64,000 nucleotides of DNA from Melitaea cinxia (taxonomy: Eukaryota; Arthropoda; Insecta; Lepidoptera; Nymphalidae), in the NCBI RefSeq assembly GCF_905220565.1, contig NC_059416.1:4898001-4962000 (forward strand), read 5' to 3'. Positions 10,893-22,830 of the stretch are shown here, piece after piece (positions within the stretch are counted from its first letter, which is position 1; each line of letters opens with the position of its first letter). The notes under the pieces are model-generated. The model had not been told where the DNA came from. It searched no databases and was given only the letters and a program-made list of their open reading frames with translations. Both the position numbers and the translations under genes were made by a program.

Positions 10893-10995
10893 TGCGTAGC
10901 ACATTTAAACACAAAAGTTCGTTTCGTGCACAGAGTCGCGATGTGAGGGTACTACTTTCACACAGTGGTCTGTTCGCGCGTGCGCCGTGACGGGC

Positions 10996-11060
10996 TATGA
11001 GCGGTGCGGCGCGAGCGCCGGTTTATATGATGAAAGCTCCATTCGGGGCCGCCATCTTGC
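10996..11060 (-). promoter_or_regulatory. Promoter-like region of copy B (TATA-like box, Pho/YY1-type motif)
   Basis: A GC-rich island in AT-rich DNA directly upstream of array B. On the minus strand it holds TATAAAC (plus 11,021-11,027). About 20 bp further up is CAAGATGGCGGCC (plus 11,047-11,059), a close match to the YY1/Pho consensus, which is common at animal core promoters. No clear initiator was found; TSS near 10,995 is estimated from TATA spacing. Confidence 0.55.
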
Positions 11061-11885
11061 GGCGAGTGGACAAAACTTTAGAAAAGACTTTTCCGACGGC
11101 CTGTAACGGATAGGGTTACCATGACCGTAAACTTACGTCATTTTGGTGCAATTCAGGGCTAACATCTGTACCCATTGATAAAGAGTCTTAAAAAACGATG
11201 GAACGGCATATGCTCAATGGCTTTAAAACAAGATTGACTGGCCCAGCGCGTATGGTACCACCTGCGCCAATACAAAGGTGCGAAATTATATTAGTTTTTA
11301 AATTGGGTTTATAAGCGCTTGTTTTATGTATTTATAAAAGTTTTTAAAAGTTAAGCGCTATCTATATCAATTTTAACGTAGATAGACATTCGGTAATGTT
11401 TCGTAAAGGTTTTTTTTTTAATTCTAAATTGTTAAGAACTTCATCATTCTTTAAGCACAATTAACGAACTTATTACATACAATGTTGTAACAATTTAATA
11501 AATTATAACTTCCTTTAAAAACAAAATTTTAAAGTTGTACAACTTATTTACCGCCATACCTTAACGAGTAAGTAAAAAGGCACATATAACTTTTTTTTGT
11601 TTGAATATCTACATTTTATGTAAAATATTTAATTTTATAAATAATACTATATCGTAACGATTATTAACAAAAATAAAAATTGGAATAACAAAAGCACGGG
11701 CTTTGTAAGTCTGTAGATATATCTTTATATATATAAAAAATATAAAAAAATAATACTATATCCAATAATATTCTGAAAATCAATCAACTTTGTGAAGAAT
11801 TATAATAACCAATATACTAATGGTTGAGGTCACAAATAAAGCAAGCATGACTTTACATACATTTATTAATAGACGTAGTGACGTA
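11061..11885. other. No gene or repeat recognised
   Basis: AT-rich DNA upstream of the copy B promoter. No ORF or shared repeat supported. Confidence 0.5.
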
Positions 11886-12112
11886 GTTTGTGTATTGGCC
11901 ATACAGATGTTTGCCGTGGTCTGGGTGTTTGTGCAGTCCTTATGGATCTGCCAACCGTGCCTCGGAGAGCACGTTAAGCCGTCGTTCCATATACTCATAG
12001 CAGGGAATATATCCGCAAACCCGCATTGGGGCAGTGTGGTGAATTAAGATCTGATTCTTCTTCTACATGGGGATAGAGGCTTATGCCCAGTAGTGGGAAT
12101 ACAGGCTGAAGC
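11886..12112 (+). mobile_element. Metulj-like SINE, 5'-truncated
   Basis: Enters the SINE consensus at TGTATTGGCCATACAG and keeps CCGTGCCTCGGAGAGCACG, ATATATCCGC and the ending AGTAGTGGGAATACAGGCTGAAGCG. The tRNA head is missing and the centre is slightly deleted. Confidence 0.8.
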
Positions 12113-12249
12113 GACGAGACGTAGTGACTCAATTTAATTCAACTCATACTACAAAATTATTACTATATAACTTTTATATCTTTATAACCTTACAGAAGAT
12201 TAATCTAAATAATTAGTGGGTATCTTTAAATCATAAGCTTGATAACTTA

Positions 12250-12700
12250 TTATGTTTGCAAGCAAACATAACTAGATTCAATTTATTTATTATTTTATTT
12301 ATTACAGCTTTATTACACAATACAAATATAAAAGAATTGTACACAAGGCGGGCTTAATGCAAAAAGGATTCTCAACCAGCCAACTTTAGGACGTACAAGC
12401 ACAGACGTTTGTAGGTGTGCAGAATTGAGATCGATAAGTAGTAATACTATAATACAACATATGTAGGCGAAAGAATAGTCAATAAAATACTCATTAGGGA
12501 TAATTCAAAAAGTAAGTGTTGTTTCTTGATCAAATTTAAACGGAACCACATGATAAGCATCAGCTTTCGTTTAAAATAAGAATCATCATAATCCATAGAT
12601 CCAGTCATCCATACACCCCACCCAAAAGTTATTAGATAGTAAACATAAAATACATACTCGAATGAACCTCCTCTTTTTTGAAGTCGGCTACAATAATTAT
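12250..12700 (-). mobile_element. Hairpin-ended MITE-like element, interrupted
   Basis: One end has the hairpin GTTTGCAAGCAAAC (around 12,253-12,266). The other has CCTCCTCTTTTTTGAAGTCGG (~12,669-12,690), the family's opposite end. About 12,290-12,480 in the middle is foreign: a block with TTTATTACACAATAC and ACACAAGGCGGGCTTAATGC, a sequence I associate with other lepidopteran repeats. Family members are at 14,268, 20,524, 22,581, 29,755, 32,690, 40,290, 41,440, 49,457 and 57,374. Confidence 0.6.
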
Positions 12701-13922
12701 GTACTAAATGTTTTTGACTACCTTACGAGTAGTTGTGTTTCTCGACGGTTACACTTATAATTGTTAGCATAAATAGTTGTCTACCTTCATATTAACTATG
12801 TTCTTTAATGGTTAAACCACTTTTTGGTAATAATTTTTACAAACCGCAAAAGCGTGATTTAAATATGGAACATATTATGTTTGTTGAGTACATTAACAAT
12901 ACGTACATAGATTAGGTTTGATAAGCATTTAAATTCCAAATTTGAGACAAAGTAAAAAAAAAGAAATCCAATGAAACTTATATAAATTACATAAATAATA
13001 AACAAACGGCAATAAATTAAGGTAATGTATATAAAAATGAATCGTCAAAACATAACAACATACGAAGGAGTGCACCATGTATGATAATTCATTTTTGTGC
13101 CCGTTAGTGTCAAGACAAAAAGTCAAAAAATCGGTATACAAAATATATAACATGGTCATGTAAGATTTGGCGGGTGAGTTGATTATAAGTATTATCAATC
13201 AATTTAGCTATATTATAAATAGTCAAAAAATAATAAAATTAGCGACCTTAGTATGTATAAAATGTCTTAATATTACTCGTACTCAGGGTTTCGAGTATTT
13301 GAGAACATAAATATAATTAGTTACAAACCAGGATCTTTCTATCTAATCATATCCAATTTTAAGAATAAAATACACGAGTTATAGACAAGTTTCGAATATT
13401 AGCTAGTCAGCTTACAGCTATAAACCGTAGGAACAGCAACACGTTTCCGTTTTCCTAAGCGAGAAAACTGCTTTCCACTCCACACACACAATTACACACA
13501 CACATACAATCAACTTGCTTCTATCCCTTTCCTTCGTAACATTAAGCTTGCATGTACATTAAAACTAACTCTCTCTTGGTCTATTCATATTTTGCATTTG
13601 TACTCTCCGTAATATTGTATTAAAACGTCGATACGACACTGCAACTTTGATATCATTTGCATTTATTTAAATATCCAGATATAATATCTATACATATGTG
13701 TAAATAATATATGTTACGATTCTGACAAATTACTAGAAAATTTTGTCCTATACAAGCCTTAATAAGGCGAGTATTATAACGATTAGTGGCGTACGAAGAG
13801 GACACAATAATAAGTAGGGCGAGCCATGGGCGCAACTTAAAACTCAGAGGTGTAATCACCGATTATGTTCATTTTGAGATGAGGTGAATTTTCACTTCTT
13901 ACAATTATTATGTCTGTTTTAA
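12701..13922. other. No gene or repeat recognised
   Basis: AT-rich, many stops in every frame. A short CA-rich patch near 13,485-13,508. Nothing else supported. Confidence 0.5.
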
Positions 13923-14217
13923 TCTATAATATAAAAATGAGTCGCTGAATGTGTTGCTAAGCGCAAAACTCGAGAACGGTTGGTCCGATTTCACTAATTC
14001 TTTTTTTAAAATATTCCTTGAAGTACGAGGATGGTTCTTACGGAGAGAAAAATTCTAAAAAAAAAAAAAATTTAAAATTTCCTGAAAAAGTCTAAAAACA
14101 ACACTTTTCTATACTCCCATACAAAAGATTTGTGATAATACTTAAAAGTCAATTTGAACTTTAATACCATACGATAAAGTTTGTGTTAGGCGATACGAAG
14201 TTCGCCGGGTCAGCTAG
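13923..14217 (+). mobile_element. Complete non-autonomous Helitron (295 bp)
   Basis: Starts TCTATAATATAAAAATGAG directly after host A and ends CAGCTAG directly before host T, the A/T insertion site of Helitrons. Near the 3' end there is a hairpin, GGCGA (14,189-14,193) with TCGCC (14,202-14,206), then 7 nt before CTAG. The 5' block with GTTGCTAAGCGCAAAACTCG matches Lepidoptera-wide Helitron families (HeLep-type, by recollection). No coding capacity. Confidence 0.88.
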
Positions 14218-14267
14218 TATTTTAATAAACATTAAATATACTAGTTGTTCATACCGCTGTATTTTTT

Positions 14268-14887
14268 TAACCGACTTACAAAAAAGGAGGAGGTTCTCAA
14301 TTCGACTGTATTTTTTTTCTTATGTATGTTACTTCAGAACTTTTGACTGGGTGGAGCGATTTCGACAAATTTTCTTTCGATCGAAAAGTGGTGTGTGTCA
14401 TTTGATCCCATTTAAATTTATTCGAGATCTAACAACTACTTTTCGAGTTATAACTAATAATGCGTTTTTACTTGACGCTTTTTTCGTCGACCTACGTTGT
14501 ATTATACCACATAACTTTCTACTGGATGTACCGATTTTGATAATTCTTTTTTGTTGGAAAGGAGATATCCCTAGTTTAGGTACCCTGATAAGGCAACTAG
14601 GACCTGGTGATGGAATCCTAGAGAAATCGAGGGAAACACTCAAAAATTTGCAATAACTTTTTACTGGGCGTATCGATTTTGATAATTTTTAATTTAATCG
14701 AAAGCTGATGTTTATCATGTGGTCAAATATAAATTTTATCGAGATCTGATAACTACTTTTTGAGTAATCTTTGATAACGCGTAGTTACTTGACTATTTTT
14801 TCGTCCATCTACGTTGTATTACTCTTCGATGTAATTGAAGTCGGTTTTTTTTTTCGTTTGCGAACAAACACAATTATTTTTGTGAAT
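14268..14887 (+). mobile_element. Hairpin-ended MITE-like element, fullest copy (~620 bp)
   Basis: Begins AACCGACTTACAAAAAAGG and ends TTGAAGTCGG, poly-T, then hairpin GTTTGCGAACAAAC and ACAATTAT. The terminal blocks are inverted relative to each other (CCGACTT near one end, AAGTCGG near the other). Internally TTTTTGTTGGAAAGGAGATA and AGAAATCGAGGGAA recur in all longer copies. Stop-free stretches inside it are not conserved between copies and are not genes. Confidence 0.75.
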
Positions 14888-15390
14888 CTATTGATTTTTT
14901 TATATTATTTTCATATAAACCTTGTCCAAAACAAAAAAGAAAAAAATATTTCTATTTGGTGCGGTTTTGAGGTAGTTATGCGAGTTACGCGTACATTTCG
15001 GCATTTTTCATTGAGATAGATTTTAATACATAGTTCTACAGGTAAATATTTTTTTATTATTTATAATAATTAGTGAGTCCTGTGCGGTTTTATATACGTT
15101 ACAGTGTTTATTACTTTACAAACCTGATTAAGTCCTAGCGTGACATTTTTATAATATATTTTAACTCAGTGTTTTGCTTAAAATCATCGCCTTTTGTCAA
15201 ATATTAAAAGTGCAAAATTGCAATTTATACAAAAGTCTAGATGTTTGTGATAAGTCACAAAGTGATGTGTTAGAGCCTACTTTATTTCTAATTAATGAAG
15301 GCTGCTAATGGTGGCAAAATTATTAAAAACGAATAAGTGCGTTCAGAATTTACAAATAGAATTATAGACTACCAAAATATTCTTGATATC
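14888..15390. other. No gene recognised
   Basis: AT-rich gap between the MITE-like element and the next SINE. Nothing supported. Confidence 0.5.
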
Positions 15391-15399
15391 AAAATATTC

Positions 15400-15740
15400 G
15401 CCGCGTTGGCGCAATCGTTACAGCCATGGATTATACCTGTTGCGCTGGCGGTTGCGGGTTCGATCCCCGCACATGACATACATTTGTATTGGCCATACAG
15501 GTGTTTGCCGTGATCTGGGTGTTTGTACAGTCCTTGTGAGTCTTCCTACCGTGCCTCGGAAAGCACGCTAAGTCGTCGGTCCCGGTTGTTATCATGTACA
15601 CCTGATAGCGATCGTTACTCATAGTACGGAATATATCCGCCAACCCGCATTGGAACAGCGTGGTGGATTAAGCTCTGATCCTTCTCCTACATGGGGAAAG
15701 AAGCCTATGCCCAGTAGTGGGATATTACAGGCTGAAGCGA
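15400..15740 (+). mobile_element. Metulj-like SINE, full length
   Basis: Complete copy: head GCCGCGTTGGCGCAATCG, B box GGTTCGATCCCC, long body, tail AGGCTGAAGCG. Flanked by the direct repeat AAAATATTC at 15,391-15,399 and 15,741-15,749. Confidence 0.88.
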
Positions 15741-15749
15741 AAAATATTC

Positions 15750-16620
15750 TTTGTTGACATCAATACAGCTAATTATTTAATATAGAATCAATATGGCCGG
15801 CCGGCTTTCGATTGTTTATTACTTATACTTTTGTACGTAAGATTATGTATGTATTTTTGCTCTTGTTCTGTTGAATGTTTATATTTTTATTTACATGTCC
15901 TTAAGGGCAGGTCGTAAAAATTTCAAAAACAATGTTACAGTTATTTTGGAAATTCTTTTTATATATTTATTTTATATTTTACAGCTAGTGTAAAAATAAA
16001 TTTGTTTGGTGAAATTATATTGATAATGCGTTTGTATATGCATGTATGTGTGTCTGTGTGTATATTTATTTCTTTTACAACTTTCAATGATTGTTATGGT
16101 TACTATGTTTGTGTTAGACTACATTTGTTTACTTATGACTTTAAAAAAAAACAGGTACACGAACTGAATTATATGGATGTTACGGAAAGTTAGAAATACT
16201 TTACAGTATTAACTATAGCATTTAAAATATTGAAATATTTATTATCAATACTAATTAAGTAGTAAGACTACTATGTGTGTAAAGTAAATATCTATATTTC
16301 TAATGTTAAGAACTCTTAAGCAGAAGATATTATATAGTAAAGGAAGACTATTAAACAACTCGTAATTAGTCTTAAGAGCAGCTTAGTGACCATTAATGAG
16401 AACTCTTCTGCTGGTGACGTTTTATGCTGGTGAAACCGGGCTCTTGTAATAAAAAGGTCAGATTTACAGTGTACATTCTATCCAAACTAGAAATTTGAAT
16501 GTGCGACCAATAGGGTTCTCCTTAGGTTGCCATGTTGAGTTCAATATGGGAATAATAAAGGCCTGTCTGGCGTAAGATCAATTAGGTTCTCTTTGAGTTG
16601 GGGTTTATATTTATTGATGA
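15750..16620. other. No gene or repeat recognised
   Basis: AT-rich. The ORF at 16,002-16,193 is short, cysteine/phenylalanine-rich by composition, and has no supporting context. Confidence 0.5.
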
Positions 16621-16930
16621 GAGTTGTCCATAAATCACGTGAAGGGGAGAGGGGTTCAGTAAAAATATTACGAAATATCACAAGGAGGGGGCTATATTGA
16701 GATGTCACGTGTATTTATTTCTCATTGAACGCGCTATTTCTAAACAAAAAAAAATATCCTGCAACCTTGATGGCTACTTAGAAGTTGGTATCACAATGCT
16801 TAATTTTCCAAAATTTAATCAGTTATTTCTGTTTTTAAAGATAGTATTCTGAAAATTTCGATTTTCTTTGCCTAAAAAATACACGTGATGGGCGGGGGGG
16901 GGGGGGAGTCGTCTAAAACCTCACCACATC
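16621..16930. repeat. Degenerate repeat containing a poly-G run
   Basis: Contains GTCCATAAATCACGTGA near one end and CACGTGATGGGCGGG then a ~14-nt G run near the other, giving an imperfect inverted arrangement around CACGTGA. This looks like a decayed interspersed element; class not determined. Confidence 0.35.
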
Positions 16931-18029
16931 CTACCACCAAGAGGAGGTAGGAACTTAAAAAGTGGCTGAAACTCATTCACATTTTTTTTACAAATTGCGT
17001 AGTTATCGCGGTGCTCCAACTGAATACATATTTGATATTCATGAAATTAAAAATCAATTCATTTTCTGTATTTTGCTACTACAGCTGAGTCACACCGGTG
17101 CGCATGCGCAGAGCATTACTGCGTATTAGATATCCCACGTTAGTGCCGAACATAAGCGTGCAAACATTTTTTCAGTTGATCACGTGTTTTATTTTGTCTC
17201 TCGAGAAATAATTTCAAGAAATATCTTTTGTGCTGCAAAGTAATTATGGACTGGTTTTTGTGTAATTATTTATAGCTTTATAATATTAGTATAGATTGAA
17301 ACAATTGCCCATGTTTTGTTTTTAGACCATTTGAAAAACGCTTTTAAATAAATAAATTGATGCAACTTTCGAAATCCTGACCGTGTAGGCATATTTATTG
17401 GAAAATTATACACATATATTTAACTCAACTACATTCAAGAACATTTTAGTATGCAAGTCTTGCAAGTGATAATTATGCGTGGCTGTGACTAGCAAAATAT
17501 CTTATTCGATTTGTAGTTTTTTTGTTTGTCTTCTGTAATCTTTATTTAAAATTTATTATTTAATGACTTTATTTCTAGTAAATGATAATTCTATGTTAAT
17601 TATATAATTAAATTATTCATCACTTCGTTCCTGATTACGATGACGCGACTTACAACTAACACTTACGTTCTTTGATTTTTATTATCTGTTATAAAAAAAA
17701 ATTGAATTCAAGACAGAGTTCAGTGTTAAATAAAATCTCTTTTATATCCTGTTAAAGAGTTTGATTATTAATTATCACTTCGAAGTAAAAATATCATACA
17801 ATTTTCACCACAATTCATAAAAATGTTAATTCATTATAACTTTACAATAAATGTATATATTTAACCCAAACCACATTTCGTTATGTTCACAGACATATTT
17901 CAATAATAAGACTTGCATTCTTTCGCAGTCGACACCGATGCAAGGTTCTTTTGTAGGGCAAGGAATACGTACGTATAAAAATTCCGCCGTTTATCGTAAA
18001 AATGCGATTGCGTAAATTTAATATATTCA
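16931..18029. other. No gene or repeat recognised
   Basis: AT-rich. No ORF, RNA gene or shared repeat that I can support. Confidence 0.5.
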
Positions 18030-18630
18030 TTAAAAAAGCCGGCTAAGTGCGTTTCAGGCCGGTCGGTGTGTGGTTCCGCGTTTGCTGGTCAGAATGTGAA
18101 GGACATAGAAAAGGGATTTTTTTTGTTTGGTAATGTTAATTTCTTATACTACTAGGTTAGTAAATAAGCATACGAAACACCTGATAGTAAGCGATTACCG
18201 TAGCTTATAGATGCCTGCAATACCAGAAGCATCACAAGGACGTTGACGATCCACAACACTGCTTGAAAGCAATATTATTTAGCTGTGATTTTCGGTATAT
18301 CCCCAGTCGGGCAGATTTTGAGCAGGATATTTCTTACTGTGCCCTACCTCAGTTAAAAGTTATTATATTTCAATTGTTTTTTGTACTATTTTTTCAATTA
18401 GTACCTACTTTAGTACAAGAGTCAAAGTAATCAATTTATTGTATGAATTAAATTTGTGTCCAATAAAGCTAACTATTTTTATTTTTGTTAATTATTCGTC
18501 TATGTTTTAGGCAAACAGTCTATGTTTTAGTAAAGAAAGAAATTTTAAATTCTAACACAAACTTCTGACACACAGACAAACACAGTCATACTAAAAGGGT
18601 TTCCTTTTTTGACAATAGAACCCTAAAATT
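18030..18630 (+). repeat. Composite: GGCTAAGTGCG repeat split by a GCCTGCAACACC repeat
   Basis: AAAGCCGGCTAAGTGCGTTT opens the block and GACAATAGAACCCTAAAA closes it, the two ends of a well-known insect interspersed repeat (a relative starts at 29,515). Between them, about 18,163-18,360 is a copy of a different family (CACCTGATAGTAAGCGATTACCG, TATAGATGCCTGCAATACCAG). The outer repeat was therefore probably hit by the inner one. Confidence 0.6.
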
Positions 18631-19844
18631 TACAATGTTATTGATGACTGAATATTTATATTAAATATCATTTAAAGACATAAATTTGAAATACTTTAAT
18701 ACAGAAGAAGAATGTATGTATTATTTAGCTTAAAATATAATTTAAGTATTAGATTATTGTAGTCAGAAATTAAATAAACGTATTCACCTTCATTTTTATC
18801 TAGTACTCGATGAGCGTTTGGTTTTGCCCGTGTTTTATTGCTAAATTTAATTAGAATGATTGACATTAGTGGTCATTGCTCTACATGTATGAATCATGAA
18901 TGATTTCGTTATATCATTGATGACTTTTTAGCACTTTCCTATTGACGTATGTATAAATTATGTGTAAATAAACCAACTGCGTCTGTCCATAAATAAACGT
19001 CGTTATATGATCATACCGACTGAATAGATACGTTTTATTTATCATCCCTTTAGAGTCAAGCCTCAATACGACGAAATATTTGATTATTATCTTATAATAA
19101 AGAAATAAACAACTTGCTTGGCCCAGTAAAATATTTAAACACTAACAAATTAAACCGAGAATAAGACACATTTATAACTATTATAATTATTTATTATAGA
19201 CACGCCAGTTAACCTGCGTTTATTTCGATACCGTCGGAAATTTTACTGACATTGATTTGAAAATAATATCACTTTTAAGTCTGTGCTAGATCATTTTCGA
19301 TCATGAAGTATTGGTGTAATTGAATGAATGAATAAATAGTATTTTTTGTATACATTTTATAGTTTGAAAGTCGGAATCAATCAGATATAAATTTGTCTTA
19401 TCAACTTTGTTATATGTTAAAGTTTTTAAATGAAAATAAATTAAATTTAAATGAATATGTATATATGTCTGTAACAATATTATAGATAATAGCTAGTTTT
19501 GCATTTCTAGTCTTACGGAGAGAGTGGAAATGATGCTACCTTTGTTTAGATGTGGTTCAGGACAGAGACGTCGATGGAGACTGACTACGTCTTAAAAATT
19601 AAACTATTTTTCGACTACGAACTACTTGTAAGGTGCAAAAAAAATATTGAAAATGTAAAAAAACCTTTGATAGGAGTTTTGGTCAACTACAAATTATATA
19701 CCAGTACCGTGGTTGTCATACCTAGTTTAGTTTTTTTTTAAATAAAATAATGAAACACTTAGGCTAACCTATACTATACGATAGTTATATTTGAGTTGGT
19801 CTAAGTAAATACATAAGATGATTCGGGAGTAGGTAGTATTCTAT
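18631..19844. other. No gene or repeat recognised
   Basis: AT-rich. The ORF at 19,550-19,741 has no recognisable features. Confidence 0.5.
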
Positions 19845-20175
19845 TTTATGTACGCGGGACGCCTCACACTGCGTTTGCCAAGACGCGATCTCCACTTCAG
19901 GACCAGTCTGTTTCTACGGCCATCGGTCCTGCGATACAGGTGACCAACCCACTGCCACTTAAACTTGCTAATTCTATGGACAATGCCGATTACTTTCGTT
20001 CTCTCGCGGATAGTTTCATTTCTAATCCTACCTTTGAGAGAAACCCCCAGCATAGCCCTTTTCATTGCACTTTGAGCGACTTAAAGCTTGTGGACCAGTC
20101 CCTTCGTCAGTATCCACGTCTCGATTCCGCATGTTAAAACAGGCAGGACGCATTGCTCGTGTTCTTGTGTCTTTG
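19845..20175 (-). pseudogene. RTE-clade LINE, C-terminal ORF fragment
   Basis: The minus-strand translation contains QCVLPVLTCGIETW, then after an in-frame stop VAQSAMKRAMLG and KWQWVGHLYRRTDGR. These correspond to the post-RT part of RTE endonuclease-reverse transcriptases and align by eye to the larger relic at 45,165-46,912 (CVLPVMTYGSETW, KWQWVEHIVRRTDGR). Reverse transcriptase core and endonuclease are absent. Confidence 0.8.
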
Positions 20176-20523
20176 AGCATTGCGTTGTGCAATAAAATAA
20201 ATTTAAATAAATAAAATTTTAATAATAGATTTTTAATCTTGGTAATCAATATTAGCACAGTAATAACAATAAATCTAAAAAATGTATAAATAATAAATAT
20301 AAGAACAAGTATTTAATAGCAATTGTTAACTCATAACATTCTCTGTCCGCAAAAGTAGGTTACAGTAAGAAAGCGTCGCTGACCGCCATCCACACCTGAC
20401 GTCATGCATTTTATTATCTGTTCTCGGTGACATTTGAATTTTTTTATCTGTGAAATACGTTTCGATATGCGATCATTACGAATATTGGTAAGTGATTATG
20501 GATATTTTGACACATATAAATAA
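20176..20523. other. No gene recognised
   Basis: AT-rich spacer between an RTE relic and a MITE-like copy. Nothing supported. Confidence 0.5.
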
Positions 20524-20790
20524 TTATGTTTGCTCGCAAACGAAAAAAAAAACCAACTTTAACGTTACGATGTTGGTAGTCGTAAAACGGTCAATTAAAT
20601 ACGCATTATAAGGAATAAATCAAAAAGTACGCGTCCAAAACTTAAACAAAACAATTCAATCATAAAATATTTAAAAAAGCATCATCGAATCGGTACATCC
20701 AAAAGTTAGGAGGTAACATATATAAAAAATATATAAATAAAGTCGAATTAAGAACCTCCTCCTTTTTTGAAGTCATTAAAAACAGTAGAA
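20524..20790 (-). mobile_element. Hairpin-ended MITE-like element, internally deleted
   Basis: Hairpin GTTTGCTCGCAAAC, A-run and CCAACTTTAACG at one end; CCTCCTCCTTTTTTGAAGTC at the other. About 270 bp, so much of the middle seen in the 14,268 copy is missing. Confidence 0.65.
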
Positions 20791-22285
20791 TGAATTATAA
20801 AATCACAAAAAAAATATAATGCTACAATATATCATAAGGAGACATAGTAAAGGAAATAGTAACAGTATTTTAGTATATATATATATATACACTTATGATT
20901 TATATAGACTATTTGGATTATTTTCTAGGGATATCTTAGTCGTGCGAGTGAAAGGCCTTGGAAACCTAGTTTCCGGGTGAAAACTCAATAGCTATAAACT
21001 TTACGATCGACACAGTGCTACCAACTCTCATGCGATTATTTCAAGCCATTGAATCAGAACGTACCTATTTTTTTATTTATTATCTGTGCCACATGTCATC
21101 TGTCAACTGTTAATTGATTTATTGTCTTTTTTTTGTTAATGCTAATAAGAGTTTAATAAAATGCTTTTTTATCTGAGATTAAAAATTAAAACTAACGAAG
21201 ATATAAATAAAGTTAAAAAAAAATATAGTTTAATTAAAAATGAATATTGATAAAAGCATTTCAATACGAAATTCTAGATAAGTCTTATAATTCCGTGAAA
21301 TGGAGTAGAAACATTATTAGGATATTGAACTTTTGGCAGAAATTTCGGCTGCGATCTAGTTTTTTCACAGTTCAATAGCACTGAAATAATTAAGAAATTA
21401 AATATGATACATACATCACAGTTTGAAATTTACACTCAGAAAGTATCTCACAGACAGAAATATTCATTTTTTTTCTCGATTTAATTATAATTTTTTCATT
21501 ACTCACTTATTTGTAATATATTTATTTATACTAGCTATACCCGCGCAAACAATTCGCATTAAATAAGTATAAAAATCTATTTATTTATAATAATTATCAC
21601 TTTACAAAATTACAAAAAAGTATTTATTATATATTACGTGAGTTGATTTGAAATTGAACAAAAAAATTATCGTCCGTCAATCATGTTAACATTGTTTCAA
21701 AATTAAAGCCGTATATATATATATATATATTTATAATTAATTATTTAAAGAAAAAGCAATAACATTTTTTTTGTGGTTGCGCTGGTAGACCAAGCTATTA
21801 TCTATATATCTCATGATATATAATTTATGTGGAATAATTGTAAGGCTTTTTCTAAAAAGGGAGGCAGACATCTTAAATCTCAGCATATTAACATATATGA
21901 TAGAACAATTAAAATAGACATTCAATCTTTAAAAATACAGCGCACACCCTTTTTTAAGATTAATAAATAAATATTGTAGAAGTATAGTAGTTGAAGTGTA
22001 GTTTTAAGCCTATGTTGAAGTTAAACATATAATCATTTTGTAAATCCAGGTGACGTTTGCCAATATACAACATCAAACAATCTATGCGATAGATACGAGG
22101 GCAGGTTAAGTTCTTTAATCTCGAGATATTCGTTCAAACATTTACTTTAGCAAACAACGCAGACACGTAATTTGCAGCTGTCTTTTCGTATCTTTATAAG
22201 ATAACACTCAGAAGTCCCCAACGAGGGAGAGACGAGTAAACCTCTCATAACAGGAACTAATTGTGTTGTTTTTGATAAGTTTTAT
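20791..22285. other. No gene recognised; short (TA)n tracts
   Basis: AT-rich with (TA)n runs near 20,875 and 21,713. No gene or shared repeat supported. The ORF at 21,737-21,925 is low-complexity. Confidence 0.5.
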
Positions 22286-22580
22286 TGAAAACTAGCTGTG
22301 TCCGCGACTTCGTCCGCGTGGAAATTAACAAAAAAGTTATTTTTCATTTCGCAGAATAATAAAATAAATAAATTTCTAAAACAAAAGTAGCCTAAGTTAC
22401 TCCTTATTACATCAGCTATCTGCCAGTGAAAGTCCCGTCAAAATCGTTCCAGCCGTTTCAGAGATTAGCTGGAACAAACAGAAAGACAGACAGACAGAGA
22501 GATAAAAATTGCTAAAATTGTTATTTTGGTATATGTATGTGTATATACGTGTATACCGTCCATATGCATTTAGTAATAAT
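22286..22580 (+). repeat. AGCTGTGCCC-type repeat, 3'-interrupted
   Basis: AGCTGTGTCCGCGACTTCG through GCCGTTTCAGAGATTAGC, CAGACAGACAGACAG and CCATATGCATTTAGTAA. The tail seen in other copies (AAGCGGTTATTTTAAT) is replaced by the adjoining MITE-like element. Confidence 0.75.
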
Positions 22581-22830
22581 TGTGTTTGCAGGCAAACAAA
22601 GAAAAACCGACTTCAATTATATCAACTAATACAACGTAGGTAGACGAAAAAATATTTAAGTAAATACGCATTATTAAAGATTACTCCAAAAGTTGTAATC
22701 AGATCTCGATGAAATTAAAATGTGACCGCTTGATAAACACCGGCTTTCAATTAAATTAAAAATCATCAAAATCGGTTCATAAACGACGGAGTTATCCCCG
22801 AACATACATAAAAAATGGCAGCATGGTCCA
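22581..22830 (-). mobile_element. Hairpin-ended MITE-like element, one end
   Basis: AATTGTGTTTGCAGGCAAAC hairpin, AAAAACCGACTTCAATTATA, ACGTAGGTAGACGAAAAAAT. It matches, in opposite orientation, the 3' part of the copy at 57,374-57,785. The other terminus is not recognisable. Confidence 0.65.

Larger units (their letters stand above)
10030..10995 (-). other. mlpt: mlpt/tal/pri-like polycistronic gene, copy B (predicted transcript)
   Basis: Predicted minus-strand transcription unit carrying five tandem small ORFs for LDPT-x-x-Y peptides, then a 23-codon ORF and an 80-codon ORF. In known insects the gene makes short peptides that act with Ubr3 to trigger proteasome trimming of Shavenbaby/Ovo, controlling epidermal differentiation, leg joints and, in some insects, segmentation. 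The 5' end is placed ~30 nt below a TATA-like element. The 3' end is placed at an AATAAA on the minus strand (plus 10,030-10,035) if unspliced. GTACGT right after codon GAG at 10,325-10,320 is a plausible 5' splice site, so a spliced 3' part is possible. Peptide order (MDI first, LDPTE last) mirrors copy A, indicating duplication. Confidence 0.85.

Noticed and set aside
14183..14656. 157-codon ORF
   Set aside because: Runs from the end of a Helitron into a MITE-like element and is not preserved in sister copies.
15400..15480. tRNA gene at the head of the SINE
   Set aside because: Part of a repeated 340-bp unit with target duplications; no proper acceptor stem.
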